From: Chryseobacterium sp.
GTDB lineage: Bacteria > Bacteroidota > Bacteroidia > Flavobacteriales > Weeksellaceae
NCBI RefSeq assembly: GCF_008014695.1
Contig: NZ_VOXE01000001.1
Span: 434,001-498,000 of the forward strand
Length of the DNA stretch: 64,000 nt
Direction: 5' to 3'
Numbering within the stretch: position 1 is the first letter of the stretch; the number at the start of each line of letters is the position of its first letter. A program made the translations under genes and the position numbers. Shown here one piece after another: positions 42,806-51,164 of the stretch. The notes under the pieces are model-generated. The model saw only the letters and a program-made list of their open reading frames with translations, was not told where the DNA came from and ran no database searches.

Positions 42806-43999
42806 TCAGTATTCTTCGTCTGAGCCCAGAACAGTTTTGTCTTTTGCAGCGTAGCGCAGAAGAGCGTACCCTGAAAACCCTGCGATAGCCGATGCCACCA
42901 GAACAGCGAATTTTGCTTCAGCCTGAATCTCAACATTTTCTTTGAAAGACAGCAGTGCAATAAAAATCGACATGGTAAAACCGATTCCGGCTAAAAGACC
43001 CGCGCCCAACATTTGAGACCACGAACTTTTATGCGGAAGGCTGCTGATTTTGAGGCGGATAAATATATACGAGAAGACATTAATTCCCACAATCTTCCCG
43101 ACTACCAGTCCTAAAATAATCCCGTAACCAAAGGTTGTGAACAGCCCGTCGACCATTCCGGAATGAAAGGTGATATTCGTATTGGCCAGCGCAAATATGG
43201 GCATGATCAGAAAGTTTACAGGGAAATGCAGCTTTCCTTCCATCTTTTCGAGTGGGGAAATTTCCGTCGTGGATTTGTTGGTAGGTACGGTAAAAGCCAG
43301 CAAAACGCCTGCAATGGTGGCGTGTACCCCCGAATGGTGCATAAAATACCAGAGGAAAATCCCCGGAATGAGATAAAAATACTGCCGCTTCACGTTGAAA
43401 TAGTTCATCGCGATCAGAAGCAGTACCATTACCGCACTTAATCCCATATATTCCCAGTGAATCTGATCGGTATAAAAAATGCCGATCACCACAATCGCTC
43501 CCAGATCATCAACAATGGCGAGTGCCGCAAGAAAAATCTTTAAAGACAAAGGCACCATTTTCCCCAACATGGAGATGATGGCAAGAGAAAAGGCAATGTC
43601 AGTAGCCATCGGGATTGCCCAGCCATTGATATAATCGGTTCCCTGATTGAAAAGATAAAAGATAAGCGCCGGAAAAAGCATTCCGCCGATAGCTGCGACT
43701 ACAGGCAGCGAGGCATTTCTGAAACTCGACAATTCTCCTTCAATTATCTCGCGCTTGATTTCCAGGCCCACCAGCAGAAAAAATACCGCCATTAAGCCAT
43801 CATTGATCCAGACGCTTATGGAATAGTTCAGATGAAAAAGATCGGTACCGGTCTTTTGGTCAAGAAGATTCTGAAAACTTTCCGCCAGCGACGAATTGGC
43901 GATCAGTAAGGAAATAAGGACACACACGATGAGCAGAATGCCCGAAGACTGCGAACTGTGAAAGAAATTTCTGAAATATTGAGTGATGGTCATATTCAT
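42806..43999 (-). CDS. nhaA: Na+/H+ antiporter NhaA
   Basis: 397 residues with the usual 11-12 spans. Key residues are readable: the paired aspartates in AIVDDLGAI (ion-binding Asp163/Asp164 of E. coli), and the broken-helix segments INGWAIPMATDIAFSLAIIS and AGIGFTMSIFIA. It exchanges Na+ for protons to control pH and sodium. Its start overlaps the stop of the Rel gene by 4 bases, so it is probably transcribed with it. Confidence 0.96.
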   Translation of the reverse strand: MNMTITQYFRNFFHSSQSSGILLIVCVLISLLIANSSLAESFQNLLDQKTGTDLFHLNYSISVWINDGLMAVFFLLVGLEIKREIIEGELSSFRNASLPVVAAIGGMLFPALIFYLFNQGTDYINGWAIPMATDIAFSLAIISMLGKMVPLSLKIFLAALAIVDDLGAIVVIGIFYTDQIHWEYMGLSAVMVLLLIAMNYFNVKRQYFYLIPGIFLWYFMHHSGVHATIAGVLLAFTVPTNKSTTEISPLEKMEGKLHFPVNFLIMPIFALANTNITFHSGMVDGLFTTFGYGIILGLVVGKIVGINVFSYIFIRLKISSLPHKSSWSQMLGAGLLAGIGFTMSIFIALLSFKENVEIQAEAKFAVLVASAIAGFSGYALLRYAAKDKTVLGSDEEY

Positions 44000-46200
44000 A
44001 GCCTTTTTACTTTGGAAACTCCGTTAATGGTCGTAAGCTGTTTAAAGGTTTCTTCGAGTTGGTTTTTATTTTTCACCTCCAGATTAATGGTTCCGGTAAA
44101 TATGCCGTCATTGGATTCAATGGTCATGCTCTTCATATCGATACTCATCGAGTTGCTGATGACCTGTGTGATATCGTTGATCATTCCCATACGGTCCAGA
44201 CCTTCAATCTCGATTTTCACACGGTTTTTAAAGCTTTCCTCATTTACCCATTTGGCCGGCATTACCCTGTAATCGTACTGTGCGCGGAGGTTAATGGCGT
44301 TTGGACAGCTTTCATTATGCACTTTGATGCCGTCTGAAATCGTGATAAATCCGAAAATCTTGTCTCCGGGAATCACGGTGCAGCATTTTGCGTAGGAATA
44401 ATTCAGTTTTTCTTCTTCTTTCCCGAATACGATCATGTTAAGATCCGTCTCCGGCGTCTCGGTGAAGACCTCATTTTTATTCGGTGATTTCCTGAATCGC
44501 TGAAGCAGGTTTCCGAAAATCCCTTTGCCTTCTGTATACTTTTTAATGTCTCCAATGTCCAGATTCCCGTTCTGGAAACTCAGAAAAAGTTCCTGCGAGG
44601 TCTTGAGATTGAAGAACTTCTGCATTTTGTTGATCTCTTCATCATTGAAGTTCAGTTTCGCATGGCGCATTTTACGCTGCAAAATCTCTTTGCCTTCTTC
44701 CACCAAATGGTTCTTTTCCGAATTCAGGATGGCTTTGATCTTCGATTTGGCTTTGGAAGTCACGACAAAATCGAGCCAGTCGGATTTCGGTTTCTGGTTC
44801 TGAGAAGAGAGAATATCCACCTGATCGCCGTTCTGCAAAACATAGGAAATCGGAACGAGTTTGCCATTCACCTTCGCGCCGAGACACTTCGTTCCAAGAT
44901 CGGAATGGACAGAAAACGCAAAATCCAAAGCAGTGGAACCCGTCGGGAGAATCTTGATTTCTCCTTTAGGAGTAAATACGAAAACCTCTTTCGAATAAAG
45001 GTTAAGTTTAATATTGTCTAAAAGTTCGGTTGTCGATAGAGATTGTTGACTTTCAAGGACTTCTCGGATTTGAATAACCCACTGCTCGAAGTTCCGCTCA
45101 TCGGTACTTTTATTAAAACCTTCTTTGTATTTATAATGGGCAGCTACCCCTTTTTCTGCAATATCATCCATCCTTTCAGACCTGATCTGTACTTCGATCC
45201 ATTTATTGTCGGGTCCGAGAACAGTGAGATGCAGACTTTCGTAACCAGTAGAGCGGGGTTGCGAAATCCAGTCGCGCATCCGCGACGGGTTGCTGTGGTA
45301 AAGATCGGTAACGATGGAGTAGATTTTCCAGGCAAGGAATTTCTCGTTTTTAGCATCCGATTTATAAATGATCCGGATGGCATAATTGTCATATACTTCT
45401 TCGAAACTTACACCCTGTTTGAGCATTTTCCTGTAAATGGAGGAAATGGCTTTCGCCCTTCCTTTGATGGTAAAATTAAGGCCTTCCTCATGAAGCTGTT
45501 CCGAAACTTCTTTTTTGAATTCCTCTACATACTTTTCGCGGCTTTCTTCTGCAAGTTCCAGTTTTGCGACGATATCAAAATACACTTCCGGATTGTTGTA
45601 TTTCAGGGATAGATCTTCCAGTTCGGATTTGATGTTGTAGAGTCCTAGCCGGTGCGCCAGAGGTGCATAAATATACACGGTTTCCGATGCGATTTTCATC
45701 TGCTTGTCGGGCGCCATGCTTTCCAGTGTCCGCATATTGTGAAGGCGGTCCGCAATTTTGATCAGAATCACACGGAAATCTTCAGACAGGGTAAGAAGCA
45801 GCTTTCGGTAATTTTCAGACTGAATCGAGATGTTCTGGTGGTTCATCACCGAGATTTTCGTGAGTCCGTTTACAATTCCCGCAATCTTTTTTCCGAAGAT
45901 TTTAACCAGGTCTTCATAGGTGTATTCCGAATCTTCTATAACATCGTGAAGCAGGGCACAGGCAATGGAAGTGGCACCCAAACCGATTTCGTTGGCTACA
46001 ATTTTGGCCACTTCAATCGGATGATAAATATAAGGTTCGCCCGATTTCCTGCGCTGGTCCTTATGAGCATCGAGCGCAATATCAAAAGCCTTCCTGATGA
46101 GTTTATTGTGTTCCTCATCAAGAGTTCTGTAGGTATTTGAAATCAGATCTTTGTACCGTGCGAGTATTTCCTTATTTTCTTTTTCTATATCGTACACCAT
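43996..46200 (-). CDS. Bifunctional (p)ppGpp synthetase/hydrolase (Rel/SpoT)
   Basis: 734 residues from ATG 46198-46200; an ATG two codons upstream is also possible. Domains in order: HD hydrolase (about 40-150; HPIEVAKIV and LLHDVIEDSEYT), synthetase (about 235-350; IRIIYKSDAKNEK, RSTGYESLHLTV), TGS (about 390-450; VFVFTPKGEIK), conserved-cysteine domain with YAKCCTVIPGD near 595, and ACT at the C-terminus. Both catalytic cores look intact, so it can make and break the alarmone. Followed on the same strand by nhaA with a 4-base overlap. Confidence 0.96.
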   Translation of the reverse strand: MVYDIEKENKEILARYKDLISNTYRTLDEEHNKLIRKAFDIALDAHKDQRRKSGEPYIYHPIEVAKIVANEIGLGATSIACALLHDVIEDSEYTYEDLVKIFGKKIAGIVNGLTKISVMNHQNISIQSENYRKLLLTLSEDFRVILIKIADRLHNMRTLESMAPDKQMKIASETVYIYAPLAHRLGLYNIKSELEDLSLKYNNPEVYFDIVAKLELAEESREKYVEEFKKEVSEQLHEEGLNFTIKGRAKAISSIYRKMLKQGVSFEEVYDNYAIRIIYKSDAKNEKFLAWKIYSIVTDLYHSNPSRMRDWISQPRSTGYESLHLTVLGPDNKWIEVQIRSERMDDIAEKGVAAHYKYKEGFNKSTDERNFEQWVIQIREVLESQQSLSTTELLDNIKLNLYSKEVFVFTPKGEIKILPTGSTALDFAFSVHSDLGTKCLGAKVNGKLVPISYVLQNGDQVDILSSQNQKPKSDWLDFVVTSKAKSKIKAILNSEKNHLVEEGKEILQRKMRHAKLNFNDEEINKMQKFFNLKTSQELFLSFQNGNLDIGDIKKYTEGKGIFGNLLQRFRKSPNKNEVFTETPETDLNMIVFGKEEEKLNYSYAKCCTVIPGDKIFGFITISDGIKVHNESCPNAINLRAQYDYRVMPAKWVNEESFKNRVKIEIEGLDRMGMINDITQVISNSMSIDMKSMTIESNDGIFTGTINLEVKNKNQLEETFKQLTTINGVSKVKRL

Positions 46201-46277
46201 CGCCATAACGCTTTATTTCAGACGAAAATACGAAAAATACCCGAGTTTTGAAGTATGGTAAGGGATCTAAAAAACAA

Positions 46278-46300
46278 AAATCTGCGCAATACACAGATTT
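46278..46300 (-). terminator. Terminator after the small stress-like gene
   Basis: A 7-bp stem (AAATCTG with CAGATTT) around a 9-base loop, followed on the minus strand by TTTGTTTTTT. It lies 13 bases past the stop of the 46313-46666 gene. Confidence 0.65.
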
Positions 46301-46312
46301 AACATCAATATT

Positions 46313-46666
46313 TTAAAATTTGACTTCAGAGTTCATTCCCTCCCGGTAGTGATCATGGTGTTTGATCGTAACCGGCGAGAAAATCTGCTGTTTGGAATGG
46401 ATGGAAATGATTTTCTTCAGATCTTCTGCATTCTCAATAATTCCGTCGAAGGAATACGTATGATCAACGCCGTGAAACCGGAAAATGTTCACGGCCATTT
46501 CCAGATCGTAGGAATCCGAAACCGGAGTGCAGACCATTAACGGATGATTGTCCTGATCCTGAACAATAATGTTCGAAGGCTTGAAACCTGCAATCTGCAG
46601 GCTGTTGGATGCTTTCCGGACCTTGTCCTTTCCCTGAAAAAATCCAACAAAACTGGTCGTTTTCAT
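46313..46666 (-). CDS. Small soluble protein, perhaps a general-stress-like domain
   Basis: 117 residues from the ATG at 46664-46666. A frame to 46696 adds ten residues before a better ATG. Soluble, alternating strands and helices (TTSFVGFFQGKDKVRKASNSLQIAGF, then SDSYDLEMAVNIFRFHG), of the ferredoxin-like plan seen in general stress proteins such as YflT. The likeness is weak. Terminator directly downstream; acs lies upstream on the same strand but 116 bases away. Confidence 0.6.
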   Translation of the reverse strand: MKTTSFVGFFQGKDKVRKASNSLQIAGFKPSNIIVQDQDNHPLMVCTPVSDSYDLEMAVNIFRFHGVDHTYSFDGIIENAEDLKKIISIHSKQQIFSPVTIKHHDHYREGMNSEVKF

Positions 46667-46782
46667 ATCATTTTTCTTTTTAATTGGTTGTAACAAAGTT
46701 TACGTTTATTTATCGGAATACGCAAGAAAATCATCGGAAATTTATCGAATTTTTAACGGTTAAAGATGGTTTGCTGAAATAT

Positions 46783-48690
46783 TTAAATCCGATTGTTCAT
46801 AATTTCCTCAACAATCTCCGGATTCAGGAGGGTAGAAGTATCCCCGAAATTCTTCAGATCTCCTTCCGCAATTTTCCTTAAAATTCTCCTCATGATTTTC
46901 CCCGATCGGGTTTTTGGAAGTGCAGAAACAAACTGAATTTTCTCAAGTTTTGCAATGGGTCCAATGGTATCACTGATGACCTGGTTGATTTCTTTTCTCA
47001 CATTTTCGCGGTCACGGCTTTCGCCTGAATCTTTCAGAATGACAAAGCCGTACAGCGCGCTCCCTTTAATGTCATGCGGATAACCGACAATTGCGGATTC
47101 GGCCACGGCAGGATGCTGGTTAATGCTGTCTTCGATAGGGGCTGTTCCAAGATTGTGACCGGAAACAATAATCACGTCATCAACCCGTCCTGTGATCCGG
47201 TAATAGCCCACTTCATCGCGCAAAGCCCCGTCACCGGTGAAATATTTTCCCGGAAAAGCCGAGAAATAAGTCTCTTTATACCGCTGATGGTCGCCCCAGA
47301 TCGTTCTGGCAATTCCCGGCCACGGAAAACGGATGCACAGATTTCCGTCTACCTGATTTCCGGTGATTTCATTACGCTTGTCATCCATCAAAACAGGCTG
47401 GATTCCCGGCAGGGGAAGGGTAGCGTAAGTAGGTTTTGTCGGCGTTACAAAAGGGATCGGCGAAATCATGATGCCGCCGGTTTCGGTTTGCCACCAGGTA
47501 TCCACGACTGGGCATTTTTTCTTCCCAACATGGTCGTTATACCAATGCCATGCTTCTTCATTGATCGGCTCTCCAACGGAGCCGATGACCCTTAAACTGG
47601 AAAGATCATGTTTCTCGACCCATTCATAGGATTCTTTTGCTAAAGAGCGTATCGCGGTTGGAGCCGTGTAAAACTGCGTGACTTTATGTTTTTCAATAAT
47701 TTCCCAAAAACGGTCTGGTTCCGGATAGGTCGGAATGCCTTCAAAAATAACAGTTGTCGCCCCGTTTGCCAGTGGACCATACAGAATATACGAATGTCCT
47801 GTAATCCATCCCAGATCTGCCGTACACCAGTAAATATCATTTTCTCTATAATTAAAAACATTTTTGAAAGTGTAGGCCGTGTATACCATATAACCGGCGC
47901 TGGTGTGCAACATTCCCTTCGGTTTTCCCGTAGAACCGGAAGTGTAGAGGATGAAAAGCGGATCTTCTGCATCCATAATCACTGAGACAAAATCGGTTGG
48001 CGCTTTTTCATAAAGGGGTTCGAGCCATAAATCGCGGCCTTCCTTCGTTGTTACTTCACCACCGGTTCTTTTTACGACGAGTACATTTTTTACGGTTGGA
48101 CAATTTTCCACTGCTTCATCAATGATCCCTTTCAGATCAATCGCTTTGCTGCCGCGGTAACTGCCGTCTGAGCAGATGATGAGTTTTGCCCCGCAGTCAT
48201 TCACGCGTGAAGTCACGGCAGAAGCCGAAAATCCTGCAAAAATCACCGAATGAACTGCCCCAAGTCTCGCGCATGCCAACATCGCTACCGCCAGTTCCGG
48301 AATCATGGGCAAATAAATGCAGACCCGGTCGCCTTTTTCGATGCCAAGATCGCGAAGGACATTCGCCATTTTACAGACCCTGTCCCGAAGTTCAGAATAG
48401 GAAATATGCTGTGCTTCCTCTTTCGGGTCGTTGGGTTCCCAAATAATAGCGGTCTTTTCGCCCCGGCTGTTCAGATGCCGGTCGATACAGTTTTTGGTAA
48501 TGTTGAGTTTTGCGTTTTTAAACCATTTTATTTTGGCTTCGTGCATATCATATTCCACGACTTTGCTCCATCTCTGGTACCACACAAAATTTTCATCGGC
48601 GACTTTATCCCAGAATTTCTTCGGGTTCTTGATGGATTTTTTATACTGTTTGAAATAATCGGGAAGAGTATCAATAAAATAGTTTTTCAT
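46783..48690 (-). CDS. acs: Acetate--CoA ligase (acetyl-CoA synthetase)
   Basis: 635 residues from the ATG at 48688-48690; the longer frame to 48762 adds 24 residues upstream of the usual start. Motifs: LFILYTSGSTGKPKG (ATP loop), WWQTETGG, and the C-terminal SGKIMRR, where the Lys is the regulatory acetylation site. It activates acetate with ATP and CoA. It is divergent from the pyrB leader. Chemistry is firm. Confidence 0.97.
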   Translation of the reverse strand: MKNYFIDTLPDYFKQYKKSIKNPKKFWDKVADENFVWYQRWSKVVEYDMHEAKIKWFKNAKLNITKNCIDRHLNSRGEKTAIIWEPNDPKEEAQHISYSELRDRVCKMANVLRDLGIEKGDRVCIYLPMIPELAVAMLACARLGAVHSVIFAGFSASAVTSRVNDCGAKLIICSDGSYRGSKAIDLKGIIDEAVENCPTVKNVLVVKRTGGEVTTKEGRDLWLEPLYEKAPTDFVSVIMDAEDPLFILYTSGSTGKPKGMLHTSAGYMVYTAYTFKNVFNYRENDIYWCTADLGWITGHSYILYGPLANGATTVIFEGIPTYPEPDRFWEIIEKHKVTQFYTAPTAIRSLAKESYEWVEKHDLSSLRVIGSVGEPINEEAWHWYNDHVGKKKCPVVDTWWQTETGGIMISPIPFVTPTKPTYATLPLPGIQPVLMDDKRNEITGNQVDGNLCIRFPWPGIARTIWGDHQRYKETYFSAFPGKYFTGDGALRDEVGYYRITGRVDDVIIVSGHNLGTAPIEDSINQHPAVAESAIVGYPHDIKGSALYGFVILKDSGESRDRENVRKEINQVISDTIGPIAKLEKIQFVSALPKTRSGKIMRRILRKIAEGDLKNFGDTSTLLNPEIVEEIMNNRI

Positions 48691-48777
48691 GTCAGCGTTT
48701 TCTTTGTTAAATTTAATTATAAATTTCAATCTTAGAGCAATGGTTTTTAAATTATCATACAATTTTGATGATCAGTT

Positions 48778-48806
48778 TTGAGATTTAAAATAAATTTCTA
48801 TCTTTG
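48778..48806 (+). promoter_or_regulatory. Promoter of the pyrB leader
   Basis: TTG (48778-48780) and, 18 bases on, TATCTTTG (48799-48806) form a near-ideal flavobacterial promoter. Transcription would start around 48812-48814, at the leader ATG or just before it. Confidence 0.7.
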
Positions 48807-48812
48807 CACCTA

Positions 48813-48887
48813 ATGAAAAGAACATTTCCATTAGACGTGATACAGATAGGCAGAAATGCCGATTTCAGCAATATTTATTTTATTTAA
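48813..48887 (+). CDS. pyrB leader peptide
   Basis: ATG to TAA, 24 residues (MKRTFPLDVIQIGRN then ADFSNIYFI). It starts immediately after the promoter, and its last six codons are a run of U-rich codons (AAU AUU UAU UUU AUU). Its stop codon at 48885-48887 overlaps the foot of the terminator stem by two bases. A ribosome reaching the stop would cover the 5' arm of the hairpin and let RNA polymerase read on into pyrB. This is the layout of the E. coli pyrBI attenuator. Expression is inferred, not shown. Confidence 0.65.
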   Translation: MKRTFPLDVIQIGRNADFSNIYFI

Positions 48888-48915
48888 CGAAGCCATTTTG
48901 GCTTCGTTTTTTTTT
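48886..48915 (+). terminator. Attenuator hairpin before pyrB
   Basis: AACGAAGCC-ATTTT-GGCTTCGTT is a perfect 9-bp stem with a 5-base loop, followed by a T run to 48915. It lies between the leader peptide and the pyrB start (48934). A terminator in this place must be overcome for pyrB to be expressed. Confidence 0.85.
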
Positions 48916-48933
48916 GATTTTAAGTGAACGACT

Positions 48934-49824
48934 ATGCTTACAACCACCGATTTAACTGCAGAAAAAATTTACAGTCTGTTAAAGACTGCCGATGAATTTT
49001 CAAAGGGAAAAGTTTTGAAAGCCCAAAATGAAATTTATGTTTCAAATCTTTTTTTTGAAGATAGTACGCGTACCAAAACGAGTTTCGATGTTGCAGAAAG
49101 AAAATTAGGGCTGCACGTAGTGCCTTTTGATGTAACGTCGAGTTCTGTAAATAAAGGGGAGTCCTTATATGATACGGTCAAAACACTTGAAAGTGTAGGA
49201 ATAAACCTGGTCGTGATCCGACATCAAAAAGACCGGTTTTATGATGATTTAAAAAAAATAGATATTCCGGTGATCAACGGCGGCGATGGGACGGGAAATC
49301 ACCCTTCCCAGTGTCTGCTGGATCTGATGACCATTCACCAGGAATTCGGAAAATTCGAAGGTCTGAAAGTGGGAATCGTTGGCGATGTAAAGCACAGCAG
49401 AGTGGCCAATTCCAATGCTGAAGCCTTAAGGAAACTGGGCGCTAAAGTATACTTTTCAGGACCTGAAAAATGGTTCGATGAGGGAACCATCATCAACGGA
49501 ACTTACCGTTCTCTGGATAATCTGATTAAAGAAGTGGACGTGCTGATGCTGCTCAGAATCCAGCATGAGAGACATGGCGAAAAAATGAAGATCTCTCTGG
49601 AAACCTACCATAACAAATATGGTTTGACCAAAGAACGTGAAAAAATCATGAAAAAAGAGGCCATCATTATGCATCCGGCACCGATTAACAGAGGAGTGGA
49701 AATTGATGATGAACTCGTGGAATGCAGCCGTTCCCGAATTTTTAAACAGATGGAAAACGGAGTTTTTGCCCGAATGGCCATTCTGAAAGATGTCCTCGAA
49801 GAAAAAGGGTTTGAGTTTAAATAA
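48934..49824 (+). CDS. pyrB: Aspartate carbamoyltransferase catalytic chain
   Basis: 296 residues. The carbamoyl phosphate site [20 protein letters not shown] is at residues 33-52, the aspartate-binding part [12 protein letters not shown] near 205, and the late [13 protein letters not shown] motif is intact. It joins carbamoyl phosphate and aspartate in pyrimidine synthesis. No pyrI is adjacent, as is usual in Bacteroidota for this form. It is first of three forward genes with carA and carB, though the 100-base gap after it has its own repeat. Confidence 0.97.
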   Translation: MLTTTDLTAEKIYSLLKTADEFSKGKVLKAQNEIYVSNLFFEDSTRTKTSFDVAERKLGLHVVPFDVTSSSVNKGESLYDTVKTLESVGINLVVIRHQKDRFYDDLKKIDIPVINGGDGTGNHPSQCLLDLMTIHQEFGKFEGLKVGIVGDVKHSRVANSNAEALRKLGAKVYFSGPEKWFDEGTIINGTYRSLDNLIKEVDVLMLLRIQHERHGEKMKISLETYHNKYGLTKEREKIMKKEAIIMHPAPINRGVEIDDELVECSRSRIFKQMENGVFARMAILKDVLEEKGFEFK

Positions 49825-49924
49825 CAGACATCAGATATTAGACATCAGATCTATTCAAATTAAAACAATAACTATTTTTCAGTCTGAAATCTGATATCTC
49901 AAGTCTGAAATCTAACAAAATAAA
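49825..49924. repeat. Inverted repeat words between pyrB and carA
   Basis: ACATCAGATATTAGACATCAGATC faces AGTCTGAAATCTGATATCTCAAGTCTG. The words are reverse complements in part, so the RNA could form a hairpin of imperfect pairing. Similar words reappear after carA at about 51000-51030. Confidence 0.6.
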
Positions 49925-51010
49925 ATGAAAAAGAAATTAATATTAGAATCCGGTGAAGTATTCCATGGTGAGGGTTTCGGAGCCAATCTGGAGACAGATG
50001 GTGAAGTGGTCTTCAATACAGGAATGACCGGCTATCAGGAACTTATTTCCGACCCGTCCTATTGCGGACAGATCGTGTGCATGACCTATCCTTTGATCGG
50101 GAATTACGGCATCAACCGCGACGATTATGAGAGCATTGAACCTGCAATCAAAGGTTTAATTGTAAAGGAACTCTGCGATTTCCCATCGAATTTCCGGAAC
50201 CAGTTGACTTTGCATGAATTTTTTCAGAAAAAGAAACTTTCAGGAATCTCCGGAATCGACACGAGAAGACTTACAAGGGTTTTGCGGAGCAAAGGAGTGG
50301 TGAAAGGAAAAATAGTGGATGATAATTCAAACGAAAATTCAGTCATTGAAAATTTAAAAAACACCGTTTTTCCAATCAATCAGGTCGAACAGGTTTCCAC
50401 AAAAACGGCGTATGCAAGTCCGGGAAGAGGATTGAAAGTGGTTCTGGTGGATTTCGGTTCCAAACTCGGAATCTTGCGGGAACTTACCCAACGCGACTGT
50501 GATGTTACGGTCGTTTCACAGGATGTGACGGCGGAAGAAATTTTGCTGATGGATCCCGATGGGATTATGCTTTCCAACGGTCCCGGTGATCCGGAAGATG
50601 TGAAAGGCGCGTCTGAACTCATCAACGGTCTGCTCGGAAAAGTACCGATTTTTGGAATCTGTTTGGGACATCAGCTTATCGGTTTGGCTTGCGGGGCAAA
50701 AACCTTCAAACTGAAGTTCGGTCACCGCGGCGGAAACCATCCTGTTCTGGATTTAAAGAACAACAAAGTGGCCATTACTTCCCAGAATCATGGTTACGCC
50801 GTAGATCAGGACTCACTGAAAGATACCGATCTGGAAGAAACACACATCGCCCTGAACGACCGTACCAACGAAGGCTTGAAACATAAAATTCATCCGTGTT
50901 TCTCAGTTCAGTACCACCCGGAAGCCAGCCCGGGTCCGGAAGACGCCAATTATCTGTTTGATGAATTTATTGAGCTGATGGAGGATTTTAAAACAGCAGA
51001 TGTCAGATAG
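49925..51010 (+). CDS. carA: Carbamoyl phosphate synthase small chain
   Basis: 361 residues. The N-terminal CPSase domain is followed by a class I glutamine amidotransferase: nucleophile Cys246 in FGICLGHQ, then YHPEASPGP near 330 with the catalytic His and Glu. It releases ammonia from glutamine for the large chain. carB follows 154 bases downstream; the gap holds repeat words and no second gene. Confidence 0.97.
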   Translation: MKKKLILESGEVFHGEGFGANLETDGEVVFNTGMTGYQELISDPSYCGQIVCMTYPLIGNYGINRDDYESIEPAIKGLIVKELCDFPSNFRNQLTLHEFFQKKKLSGISGIDTRRLTRVLRSKGVVKGKIVDDNSNENSVIENLKNTVFPINQVEQVSTKTAYASPGRGLKVVLVDFGSKLGILRELTQRDCDVTVVSQDVTAEEILLMDPDGIMLSNGPGDPEDVKGASELINGLLGKVPIFGICLGHQLIGLACGAKTFKLKFGHRGGNHPVLDLKNNKVAITSQNHGYAVDQDSLKDTDLEETHIALNDRTNEGLKHKIHPCFSVQYHPEASPGPEDANYLFDEFIELMEDFKTADVR

Positions 51011-51164
51011 TAGACATCAGATTACAGAAAAAACAACTGTGAAGTAAGAAATAAATGTACAATTTTGAAAATTTTCTGTCAGGAACTAATGCTTTCGCAA
51101 AGAATTGAAAATAATCTACTAAAACAGTCTTGAATCTTGGTTCTAGACTCTTGAATCTATAAAA
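51011..51164. other. Gap between carA and carB
   Basis: 154 bases. Holds AGACATCAGATTAC words like those before carA and the repeated CTTGAATCTTGG/CTCTTGAATCT phrase just before the carB start. A 17-codon frame (51055-51108) is present but I do not accept it as a gene. No terminator is seen, so read-through from carA is possible. Confidence 0.5.

Noticed and set aside
51055-51108. A 17-codon frame starting MYNFENF between carA and carB
   Set aside because: The start resembles four-helix-bundle (S23-like) proteins, but it stops at once and no further matching codons are found in other frames. Probably chance.
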